Positions 23,520-33,336 of a stretch of DNA of 64,000 nt are shown piece after piece (the first letter of the stretch is position 1; each line of letters begins with the position of its first letter). The notes under the pieces are model-generated. The model was not told the origin of the DNA. It searched no databases and saw nothing but the letters and a program-made list of their open reading frames with translations. The position numbers and the translations under genes were made by a program. The stretch comes from Symsagittifera roscoffensis (lineage: Eukaryota > Xenacoelomorpha > Acoela > Convolutidae). The stretch spans positions 45,980,326 to 46,044,325 of the forward strand of contig NC_087069.1 of assembly GCF_963678635.1 (NCBI RefSeq), read 5' to 3'.

Positions 23520-24766
23520 TCAAGAGTCACCCCTTAAATAGTTAAAACGTTCGTTTTGTTCATGTAGATCTGAGTTGAGCGCTAACTGCATGTTTAAATT
23601 CTCCGCAGAAGTTTCCACAACCTTGCATATTGTTTTCTCGCAAAGAATGTGCTCAACAACCTGCGGTAGAATCTTTGTTACTTCATCTTTTTCTGCAGCT
23701 TTTAAGCAAAGGCTAGCCAGTTCGAATACTTTTTGAATAAGAGGTTTATTTTGGGCTTGCTTAGCTAGGGCGATTCCTCGTTTGACTGATTTTCTAATGG
23801 CAAGTGAAACCGACTCATATTTCGATATTTCTAGAGAAAACATACTTTCAAGGTTTCGAATTCTATCTTGGTCGATAATGTACTCACAGCTACCAAACTG
23901 TGTCTCAACCTCAATTTTACAACACAGAGGCGAGAAATTGGGTTCGATTTGCGCTTGCATTTGATCAATTGCTACTCGATCGTCATCTTGATTACAAGAA
24001 CATTTTTTAACTCCGACTTGTGTTACGTCAAAAGCCAAACTGAAAAGAAATTGAGAGTCCTGCAGAATAAGTGTAACAAGTTTCTACCCTCAATGGCAAA
24101 TCTAACTTTTTGCAAGCGAATTAACATGCAGAGCTCCACACGTGACATTGTGGATTCGAACTCGGTTGTGCGTTCAATGGTGCGCTGCACTGATTTACCG
24201 TCATCTTTGACAAACGATCCCATGTGAGAAAAGTCTGCAATTCTATCTGATTAAAAATATAGAAAAATGGGATTGTCATTATTCATGAAAATTTCAGAAG
24301 GAACAAAGAGTTTTATCAAAGTCTCGGTTCGCAAGTATCAACTGGCTTAAGTATGGTTCTTGCCAATCTAGCTGCTTTTTCATAACTTTCCAGCAATGAA
24401 ACAAGTTTAGCAGCGACATCCGATAAGTTCAATGCAATTTCTCAGAGAGGTTTCAATGTCGATTATTATTCCGCAAAAAAAAACAACCATATAGTTGAAA
24501 AAGTTTTTTCGGTGCTTTGAGAAAGCTTCTAAAACTCAATAGGCTGGGAACTGGTGTCGCTCTGAACGCGATGTATAAGTGTCGTCTTTTTCAGATTCAG
24601 CCATTACAAATCGACAATTACCAAATTTGTTTTCAGCTAATTACTTGAATTTTTGGTCGGACAATTCACTTTGATAAAATGTTCAGCGTTTTTGTTGTCG
24701 TTACCTTAAAACTAATGCAAATAGCATTTTATCTTTGTTTAGGCTCATTCATTTTGTCAAGATTTC
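23520..24766 (-). pseudogene. Third lipase copy, dead, catalytic region deleted
   Basis: Minus-strand similarity to the two intact copies runs from the N gap (HALVLS region) through FGNC-like and C-terminal blocks to 23520. A 172-codon ORF at the C-terminal end (EVETQFGSCEYIIDQDRIRN) is clearly paralogous to EVATQFGRCEYLIDRDHIQN. At about 24548 the sequence jumps from the region equivalent to residue 277 to residue 150, so FRGT and GHSLGG are gone. Stops and frameshifts lie at 24040-24550. It is much more diverged than the two arms are from each other, so it is older. Its N-terminal end is lost in the gap. Confidence 0.85.
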
Positions 24767-24966
24767 NNNNNNNNNNNNNNNNNNNNNNNNNNNNNNNNNN
24801 NNNNNNNNNNNNNNNNNNNNNNNNNNNNNNNNNNNNNNNNNNNNNNNNNNNNNNNNNNNNNNNNNNNNNNNNNNNNNNNNNNNNNNNNNNNNNNNNNNNN
24901 NNNNNNNNNNNNNNNNNNNNNNNNNNNNNNNNNNNNNNNNNNNNNNNNNNNNNNNNNNNNNNNNNN
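24767..24966. other. Assembly gap (200 Ns)
   Basis: The run is exactly 200 Ns, a common placeholder size. It sits at the centre side of the right arm of the inverted repeat, where assemblers often fail. The true distance and even the order here are uncertain. Confidence 0.95.
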
Positions 24967-25039
24967 GAATTGTATGACAAGCTTTTTTTGTAAGGAATTG
25001 AATGACAACCACATTTTTGACAGAGAGTCAACCCGGATA
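24967..25039. mobile_element. End of the same small transposon, right arm, cut by the gap
   Basis: The gap-adjacent sequence GAATTGTATGACAAGC and the terminal GTCAACCCGGA then TA show that the inner end of the right arm lies inside this element. The rest is hidden by the Ns. Confidence 0.6.
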
Positions 25040-25272
25040 GTGCATCATCTACTATCAAAATTTCCGAAGTTCATTGACAATGTGCTGAATTGTTAAATAT
25101 AATTTTAAATCGTTTTAGAAACTTCTGACGAGTTGTTGTTTTTGCTTTTCATATAATTGATTGTTAATTTTGTTTTTCTTTTGTCTTGTTTTCTGTGCTT
25201 TTAAATGTCGGTTGCTTTTTTTTCTATATTACATGCATTGTAAATGCGGGTAGCTCCTTTGTATTAATTTAC

Positions 25273-25372
25273 TGAAGCGAATGTGCGAGCTTCGAATTTT
25301 TGTATAGTTGATTAAACTCCAGTCTAATCAAGCAACTATTACAACTTTTGAAGCTCGCACTTTTGCTTCGCT
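25273..25372. repeat. Hairpin-forming palindrome upstream of the right lipase
   Basis: GAAGCGAATGTGCGAGCTTC on one side pairs with GAAGCTCGCACTTTTGCTTC on the other. The inner part (TAGTTGATTAAACT / AGTCTAATCAAGCAACTA) also pairs. The whole 100 bases can fold into one long stem with a loop of a few bases. It lies about 740 bases before the start codon. It could be a tiny foldback element or a transcribed hairpin. Confidence 0.75.
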
Positions 25373-25899
25373 GAATGAAAAAATACATACAAAAACTCAG
25401 CTACGCTGTTATATACTGAAGTTACCAGGCGTTCAATTTTTGCAGTAAAACAAATTTATATGTTTTTTAGTAGTGATGGTCAGTGAAAAACCTTTTTCCT
25501 CAGTTTTCTGCACATGCTTTTATAATTTCAGTTTTGCGTGTTTAGCAGTACTAAGTCCGTCTTTCATGACCACCTTGATTCAATTTGCATAACAAAACTA
25601 GCCATTTTTGCTTTTTAATATCTAACTTCGAAACTATTGTTGCCAAAAGGATAAGAACCGAAACTAATTCGAGGATTATAATCAATAAAAGTTAAAATCA
25701 CTTCAATTAGTTATTTGAATTCATTTTTATTTTTTACCATACTGCTGCTGTACATTTAAAAGTTGTGTATTTTAAAATTATAACATTTTTTATTACTGAT
25801 TTCAACTGATCGTCATCCTCAATCGCAAAAGAACAAAAAATAACTGTCTACTTCAATGGAGTCAGTACAAAACTGACCAAAAAATTTACTTCTATTTGG

Positions 25900-25906
25900 T
25901 ATATAA
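25900..25906 (+). promoter_or_regulatory. Possible TATA box of the right lipase
   Basis: TATATAA lies 211 bases before the ATG and is conserved in the other arm (19475-19490, reverse strand). It is at a fitting distance for a start site near 25930, upstream of the suspected 5' UTR acceptor at 26088. No donor stands out between them, so the model is weak. Confidence 0.25.
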
Positions 25907-26116
25907 CCCTTTCTGATCATGTCAGCTTCACATTCTCCTCTTTAAAGTCAATTTTTACTCAATAAAATTTAGAGTCAACACTATTTGGTTCCTGATTTTT
26001 ACCGATAAAAAGTTTTGTACAATTTTATTCTAAGCAAATAAAACTGGGTTTTATAACGTTGTAACATTTTTATCTTTTAATTTTGCAGATGATCTATATT
26101 GTCTTCAACTTCTAAT

Positions 26117-28186
26117 ATGGATCTGGGAGACCAACAAGTAACCATCAACTTCAACGGCGTCAGTAAAGAAGTAGACATAAAAAATGCCACCAAAGAAAAA
26201 TTGAAGCGTTTCTTTAATTGCGATGTAGACCACTTGGAAGAAATAAACACGCGCAAAACTGTATGTATCGAGGATGCGTGTACTGATTTGAGACCTGGTT
26301 CTAGTTATGACATTCAAATTGAAGCCGCTCAAGCTGATATCAATGCAAATCAACAGGATAAAATGCGAAACTGGCTCAGCCTAAACAAAAACAAAATACA
26401 GCATGCATTAGTTTTAAGCGACGCCGCTTACAAGGAAAACGCTCAAGAGTTTCTCGAAATGAACTTGTCAGAACATAAATTCAATTCATTAGTTGAAAAC
26501 AAATTTGGTAAGTGCCGGTTCCTAATAGCTGAAACTGAAAATGATAGCACCGTGTACATTGCGTTCAGAGGAACCAAAGATTTCGAAGATCTTCTGGCTG
26601 ATTTCAGTTTTTGGCTTCAAGAAGCTCAACGAAGCCCATCATCAGGGTCATTTCATTCAGGATTTCTTGAAAAAGCTGAATTATTTCCTCTCCGAGAGTT
26701 CGTTTTGAGCAACTTCATCCAAAAAAAGACGCTCGTGTTTTGTGGACATTCTTTAGGCGGCGCAGTATCTTCTATAATTTACACAGAACTTGTAATTATC
26801 AGGGATAGACTTGGAAATACGATGACTTCAGATGTCTCAAACATAACTTTTGGTGCGCCCTTGTTCGCCGATACAGACTTCAGAGAATACTTTACCAGTA
26901 TTAACACCAACCTTGAAATGTATCATTTTGTGGTTAAAAATGACCCAATTCCCAGCCTATTGAGTTTCGGAAATCTTCTCAAAGCACTGCAGAAACTTCA
27001 ACAACAACAGGGTCTATTTCAAAGAATTGTTGCGGAGCCGATGTTTGCGGAATTAGTATCAACATTGAAGCCTTGCTTGAAATTTGCATTGAATTCAATG
27101 GATGTCGCTGCTGATTTTGATTTGCTGTCAGAAAATTATGGAAAAGCAGCTAGATTGGCAAAAACATTCCTTCAGCTAATAGATACTAGCGAATCGGAGA
27201 AAGTGAAAAGAATGTTCGTTCCCCTTGGAAACTATGTATATATCGATAAACTAAACGTGTTGTATTTTAATCATAGTCTTCAAAGCAAAATCGAAGATTG
27301 TCTTGACATTTGGGATAGAGTGGGAGTGGAATGCATTTCGAAACACACACTTTCATGTTATAGCAAAGAACTCGAAATTGCAAAAATTGTAAATTTGGCA
27401 GCATTCAGTTTTCAAAGGCGTAACAGCGGCTCTGATGCACTGACACGAAGCATTGAACGTTTAACAGAGATAAAAAACGCAGAAATTCTTTTTTTTCCAC
27501 ATTATAATAGTGTTAAAGTTATTATTGAAGGAGAAAACTTGTGTTCAATATCTTTAAAAGATTGCCAATTTTCTCTCGGTTTTCCTTTTGGAACGGGTGA
27601 TGCCGTACTTAAAAAATTTCCTTCAAATCCTCCGAATAGCCGAATTCACATCGAGCAAAAAATCACGTCATTACAGCCCAATTTGTCTAATATGGGTGTT
27701 ACAATCAAAGTTGCAACACAGTTTGGTCGGTGCGAATACCTCATTGATCCAGACCACGTTCAGAATATCGAAAAAGTGTCGTGTTTGGAAATGGCGAAAA
27801 ATGCATCGGTCTCGCATGTTTTAAGGCAATCAATTCAAAGAGTTGTGGCATTAGCTCAAGTTGGTGAAGACAGTTCATTAAGTGATCCTGTTATGGAGAA
27901 AGTCCGCGAACTGGCTGAATTGTGTCTTAGTGTCGAAGAATGCGATGAGTTTTTCCAAGTGTTAAAGGAAAACTTTGATCAACTATTTTGTGATGAAAAC
28001 CGTTACAAAAAAGTTGAAGGTTACTGCGAAAAGATTCAAAGTGTGGTAAGCGCACCAATAACTCTGACTTCATTCGATCCCTTCGATTTGATAGTTTCGC
28101 CATTCCTCAGAACGGTCAGTAATTCACTGCGAATTTGCGAAAGATTCTGCGAATTTGCGAAAGATTTCAAATGGTTTTATACATAA
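26117..28186 (+). CDS. Class 3 lipase, right copy (probably exon 1 of a lipase-GTPase gene)
   Basis: The open frame is 689 codons from the ATG at 26117; no ATG lies in frame upstream. It has a header (1-72) with a beta-grasp-like pattern ending LRPGSSYDIQI. The class 3 alpha/beta-hydrolase lipase domain has YIAFRGT (147-153), CGHSLGGA with nucleophile Ser212, ITFGAP, NDPIP with likely acid Asp276, and PLGNYVY followed by His386 as possible catalytic base. A helical region follows to the end. It would hydrolyse ester bonds of lipids; the substrate is unknown. There is no signal peptide, so it is cytosolic unless spliced to the downstream membrane segment. A donor at 28046 (GTGGTAAGC) in phase 0 can join to 28420; then the last 46 codons would be intronic. 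A strong acceptor at 26087-26088 suggests an intron in the 5' UTR. Confidence 0.85.
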   Translation: MDLGDQQVTINFNGVSKEVDIKNATKEKLKRFFNCDVDHLEEINTRKTVCIEDACTDLRPGSSYDIQIEAAQADINANQQDKMRNWLSLNKNKIQHALVLSDAAYKENAQEFLEMNLSEHKFNSLVENKFGKCRFLIAETENDSTVYIAFRGTKDFEDLLADFSFWLQEAQRSPSSGSFHSGFLEKAELFPLREFVLSNFIQKKTLVFCGHSLGGAVSSIIYTELVIIRDRLGNTMTSDVSNITFGAPLFADTDFREYFTSINTNLEMYHFVVKNDPIPSLLSFGNLLKALQKLQQQQGLFQRIVAEPMFAELVSTLKPCLKFALNSMDVAADFDLLSENYGKAARLAKTFLQLIDTSESEKVKRMFVPLGNYVYIDKLNVLYFNHSLQSKIEDCLDIWDRVGVECISKHTLSCYSKELEIAKIVNLAAFSFQRRNSGSDALTRSIERLTEIKNAEILFFPHYNSVKVIIEGENLCSISLKDCQFSLGFPFGTGDAVLKKFPSNPPNSRIHIEQKITSLQPNLSNMGVTIKVATQFGRCEYLIDPDHVQNIEKVSCLEMAKNASVSHVLRQSIQRVVALAQVGEDSSLSDPVMEKVRELAELCLSVEECDEFFQVLKENFDQLFCDENRYKKVEGYCEKIQSVVSAPITLTSFDPFDLIVSPFLRTVSNSLRICERFCEFAKDFKWFYT

Positions 28187-28371
28187 CTAACCACTTGCAG
28201 AACAGGATAACAGTTTTTTAACTTTCATGTGTGTAAAAATTTTCTGACAAGGCTACAATGATTTAGTTCCCTGGTCTTCTCAAAAATAGTTTAAGCAAAA
28301 ACATAAGGTAATGCTAAATCCCAATCCTTTTTAGTCAGTTAAGATGGTAAAAATGTTCGATTGACAAAAAA

Positions 28372-29903
28372 ATGATAGTTTATTTCAAAAATCGCAAATT
28401 TGTTTTATGCTATGTTCAGCTGATCCAAGCAATTATTTTACTCGGAGTTTCTTTGGGTTTCCTTTTGATACGGGCATTGATTCCGTCATTTGGTAAGGAC
28501 AGACCACATCCTCAACCCCCTTCCCCATCTCGGCAGTCCATCTCATCAGCGGAAACTGCACTTGTACCTGCAGGGCCCATCTCAGCTGCAACTCTTCAAA
28601 ACAATAGGAAGTACGCGGACAGAAGTTACATGGATATTGTTTCAGTTTTAGCAACAACCGTTTCATGCCTGATAACTGGGCACAAAGTCGGTTATAAAAA
28701 GCTCGAAATTGAAAATTTGATGAAAGAACCAAATGTGTACAATTATGAAAAAATTATTTCTCTCCTCTCTAAACAGGAACACGAACAAGTTGTTAAGATA
28801 TCAGCAGAGAGTGAACCAATACGTAAGCTCATCTTGGAACGAGTATCCATGATTACAAAGATTCACAAACTTCGCGGAACAATCGCCACTCAATGTTTCA
28901 TCGGAATTGTTGGTCCCCAAAACTCGGGAAAAACAACATTCATAAACAAAATGTGGCGGCTTCATCTTCCGACTGGAAATTCAGTTCATACAGAAAAGAT
29001 AACAATTCAAAAACGTACAGACACAGTTCAAGTGGTTGACTACCCAGGAAATAACAGTTTGGATAGTCACTCCAAATTGTTTAGTATTTTTGGAGCGATG
29101 AATAATCTGGTTGTAATTAACATAGAAACTTCAGGTCAGTTTCTTTTGAAATACTCCCAGGAAAATGTTGACTCTACAATTTACCGTATAAGAAGCTGAA
29201 AACAATTTCCTCTCGGTTTGATTGAAGTCCACTCAAAAAATGATAAGGTAAAATTACTCTAAATGAGCTAAGGTGGAAAAAAGGTAAAATTTACATTAAC
29301 ATTACCTCAATTTTAAATTTAAAAGATATTACGTTAAAATTTACCCTAACTGAAAAAAGTTAATGTACAATAACTAAACCTTAACTTTAACAGAAACTTT
29401 TTTAAGTGATTTTAACTAAACATGAATAAAGGAAATTAGGATAAAGTCTGGATCTCGTAGTCAACCTATCAAAATTTCAACTCAACCATTCAACGTAGAA
29501 AACTTAGTCTATAGATATGTATATATTTATGAATGTATCTATGTATGTATGTATGTATGTATGTATGTATGTATGTATGTATGTATGTATGTATGTATGT
29601 ATGTATGTATGTATGTATGTATGTATGTATGTATGTATGTATGTATGTATGTATGTATGTATGTATGTATGTATGTATGTATGTATGTATGTATGTATGT
29701 ATGTATGTATGTATGTATGTATGTATGTATGTATGTATGTATGCATGTATGTATGTATGTATGTATGTATGTATGTATGTATGTATGTATGTATGTATGT
29801 ATGTATGTATGTATGTATGTATGTATGTATGTATGTATGTATGTATGTATGTATGTATGTATGTATGTATGTATGTATGTATGTATGTATGTATGTATGT
29901 ATG

Positions 29904-29937
<34 letters not shown>

Positions 29938-31308
29938 TGTATGTATGTATGTATGTATGTATGTATGTATGTATGTATGTATGTATGTATGTATGTATGT
30001 ATGTATGTATGTATGTATGTATGTATGTATGTATGTATGTATGTATGTATGTATGTATGTATGTATGTATGTATGTATGTATGTATGTATGTATGTATGT
30101 ATGTATGTATGTATGTATGTATGTATGTATGTATGTATGTATGTATGTATGTATGTATGTATGTATGTATGTATGTATGTATGTATGTATGTATGTATGT
30201 ATGTATGTATGTATGTATGTATGTATGTATGTATGTATGTATGTATGTATGTATGTATGTATGTATGTATGTATGTATGTATGTATGTATGTATGTATGT
30301 ATGTATGTATGTATGTATGTATGTATGTATGTATGTATGTATGTATGTATGTATGTATGTATGTATGTATGTATGTATGTATGTATGTATGTATGTATGT
30401 ATGTATGTATGTATGTATGTATGTATGTATGTATGTATGTATGTATGTATGTATGTATGTATGTATGTATGTATGTATGTATGTATGTATGTATGTATGT
30501 ATGTATGTATGTATGTATGTATGTATGTATGTATGTATGTATGTATGTATGTATGTATGTAGGTATGTATGTATGTATGTATGTATGTATGTATGTATGT
30601 ATGTATGTATGTATGTATGTATGTATGTATGTATGTATGTATGTATGTATGTATGTATGTATGTATGTATGTATGTATGTATGCCTATGCTCGCTTGTCA
30701 ATAAGTGCTAAATTTTTTAAATTAAATTTCAAAACATCAATTCCGATCATCAAAACATCCTTGTAACATCCTTGTAAAACAGTTCTACTTAACTTCTGAT
30801 TTGCAGACTCCTTGAGAAAGGTTGAATTGCTTGAAGTGGAACAGAATTGCCCAAAAACCACATCAGGCAGTTGTTTGCTCCCACTACCTTCTTGCCAAGA
30901 ATTATCTTCAACAATAAACATTATATGTTTATTTTTTCAGGAGATGTTACCAAAGACGAAGCTGACAAAATATCCAAATACTACAAAACGGTGGCGGGAT
31001 CTGAAGATTGCAGAGTCATTATCTGTATAAACAAGTGGGGGTCGTTCGCAGAAAATCTGCGAAACGAAGAAAAATCTATTGCCGAAATGAAAAATCGATA
31101 CATCGAAAAAATGAACGATTATTACTCGAAGTCTGGAAATGATTTCAGAATTCGGGAGGAAAATATCTTCTGCACAGATTGGGAAATGGACAACAAAAAA
31201 CGACAAGAGTTTGAAATTTCTGGGATTCAAGACATAAAAGAGGCTATGAAAACCCATCTGAAAGCTTTAGGAATCACCGATGAAGCGGAAATTGAAGCTG
31301 CTTTTTAA
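28372..31308 (+). CDS. P-loop GTPase with N-terminal membrane segment (two exons, possibly fused to the lipase)
   Basis: Exons 28372-29134 and 30941-31308 (GT at 29135, TTTTTTCAG ending at 30940) give 376 codons, and the joint restores one frame. A membrane segment at residues 16-37 (IILLGVSLGFLLIRALI) is followed by a Pro-rich linker and a second hydrophobic stretch near 86-103. The GTPase motifs are G1 GPQNSGKT (181-188), G3 DYPG (223-226) and G4 NKWG (285-288). This fits the AIG1/IRG/septin-like branch of TRAFAC GTPases, which bind and hydrolyse GTP; closer placement is not possible here. The 1806-base intron holds the (ATGT)n array. If the acceptor at 28419 is used, codons 1-16 are not coding and the lipase joins directly to LIQAIILL. 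Confidence 0.75.
29541..30683. repeat. (ATGT)n microsatellite, about 285 units, in the GTPase intron
   Basis: There are 1143 bases of ATGT with only three single-base interruptions (29744 T to C, 29907 G to A, 30562 T to G). It reads open in several frames on both strands as a Met-Tyr-Val-Cys or Thr-Tyr-Ile-His repeat; these are artefacts. It fills most of the 1806-base intron. Confidence 0.97.
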
Positions 31309-33030
31309 CTCTAACTGAGTGATTAATATGTCCATCCGAGACCATTACTCTCTTCTCTATACTTTCAATGTAAGCTACCAAAGTACTGCAAGTCCTGATC
31401 AACTTCATTTTTTTCACTAAATGAAATTATGAGACTTTATAACCTTCTAGTTAACAATCTCTAATGAGAACAATCGTTAAAACGACGACTCAGTTTCCAT
31501 GTTTTTTTTTAAATTGAAAAGTGCATATTCTGATGAGAAAGACGAAAGCATGGTTTAAATGGCAGAGAAAGCTGAAGTGTTGATAAAATTGTTTTCTTGG
31601 CTGTAGATTGTTTTAATAAATTAGTAAAACCCGAAAAAAAACACAGAATCGAGTCGAATGTTTATTTAGCCAAATGTCGTATTTTGAAGCTGAACTTTTC
31701 GGTTTGTTTTTAATACCACTCAACTTAAAGCGCAACAAAACTGAAACTTTTAATTTGTAATTTTCAACGGAAAAATATTCCCATTTTAGCTATCAGTCTT
31801 TCAAATTTCAGCGTTTAAATGATTTAACTCAATAATTCATGAGGGAGAAACGATTCCAGGTTTTCTGCAAAAAAAGTCTCTTCAAAATAGCTAAAAGCAT
31901 TTTTGTGGTAGTATCTTTTTATAACTAGTAGCATTGAAAACGTGGACATCTCTTCTCTCTGAAGTAAACCTAAGTTAACATATTACAAAGTAAACTAGGA
32001 CTAACAATGTTTTTGATACTTTAACTTTTATAGAGATTTATAAAAAAATAACCATCGAGACAAGCAACTGATGATATGGAATGAATTTAACTTTTATTGA
32101 AACTCCAGTTTTCTTTTTGAGACCTCTTACATTTGTTGTAAATTTAGGCCTATGTGAAAAAATTTCTCGATTGATTGCGAAATGTTTGTTTTCGAATTAA
32201 AGGAAAGCGAAACAAATATTGCCAAAAACCAAGTGAACTGTTTTCAACTCAATCTGGTGGCAAAATTGTTCATATGATCCTTCCTGTTACAGTAAATTTT
32301 TCTGATTAGCTGCAACTGTTTGTGATGTTTTTAATATTAATTTAAAACAATTAATTTGTTTTTCGATTTTTTTTTCTCAAATTTGAAAACTCAAATCAAT
32401 TATCAGCAGTTGAGGATTTGTCGTATCTTTTTTTCCACGTTCAAACAAATTAAAGTTTTTGAAAAATTTATTTCATAATTTCTGCTAGTCACAATTTATA
32501 GTAATTATGCTTGTTAAAGTAGCTAATATTGATGATTTGATCTTTTTGATCTCAAAAAAAGCTGATTTCGTTTTTTTTTGAGAAAAAGAGGGTTTGGGAC
32601 AACAAACGCCCAGGGGCCACAATTCTGGACAGTTTTGTTGAACTTGAAATAGATTACAAAACTTCTCAAGCTTTTTTATTTTGTTTTCTGGCAAATGTTC
32701 TAGTTGTCTTCTAAAAATAGCGTCAATTTTACAAAATCATCAACAGACAAGATCGAATGGTCTCACTTGCTTCAAAGTAACATGAAAAACCTCAACTATA
32801 ATAGGTTTTGAAGGGTGAAAATTTTTTTCTTTGAAATTGATCCCCATTCTACTTTTAGAAAAAAAATTGGATCAGAAATCGGTTGAAATTAAGTGTTTTA
32901 CCAAGTTTTAACTTAAATTTTATAAAACTATATTTTTAAAATCAAATATAATTCATTTGAAATAAGTTTAATTGGATTTTCCGATTTTATTTTTGTTACA
33001 TGTCATGCTTTCTCAAACCACAGTAAAGAC
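31309..33030. other. Downstream of the GTPase, no gene seen
   Basis: AT-rich sequence with many A and T runs. Small ORFs such as 32485-32694 show no known motif. I see no RNA gene or clear repeat here. Confidence 0.5.
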
Positions 33031-33039
33031 CCTAATTAG

Positions 33040-33336
33040 AACCAAATTTTCTGCGCCACAGCCAAATTTTTGAAAAAAAAGCGTTTAAGGCACTTTTTGG
33101 ATAAACTCGGCCAAAAAATTGCGTTTTTTCGGCGCGCGCTCCACCCTGAAAATTAGTATAGATTATCGCCGAAAGCGCCTTTAGAAAAATTTTTAAGTCA
33201 GTCAGTCAAAAATGGATACTTCAAAATATTACAAAGAGGGGACCCCTTGGGTCGGCAGGGGGTCGAACACCTGAGGGGAGGGGGAAGGGGGCGTCCGCCC
33301 TCCCCCAGCACCTCCCCCTCCCTAAATCCGCTACTG
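33040..33336 (-). mobile_element. hAT-like non-autonomous element, truncated
   Basis: The end CCGCTACTG (CAGTAGCGG on the minus strand) with a G-rich subterminal block matches the element at 42032-42437 in opposite orientation. The shared inside reads AATTAGTATA...AAAGCGCC...CAAAAATGG. The other end is missing. Confidence 0.5.

Larger units (their letters stand above)
24967..28216. repeat. Right arm of the large inverted duplication
   Basis: This is the reverse complement of 17162-20410. It begins right at the end of the N gap, inside the small transposon end (TCAACCCGGATA at 25028-25039), and ends shortly after the lipase reading frame. The arms have the same length to within a few bases, apart from small indels in the coding part. 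Confidence 0.9.

Noticed and set aside
26500-26520. Splice donor GGTAAGTG inside the lipase exon
   Set aside because: Use would delete the catalytic domain; the frame is open straight through in both arms, so it is probably silent.
29490-30711. Very long ORFs of 337-403 codons on both strands
   Set aside because: Pure products of the (ATGT)n repeat, which has no stop in several frames. They lie in an intron.
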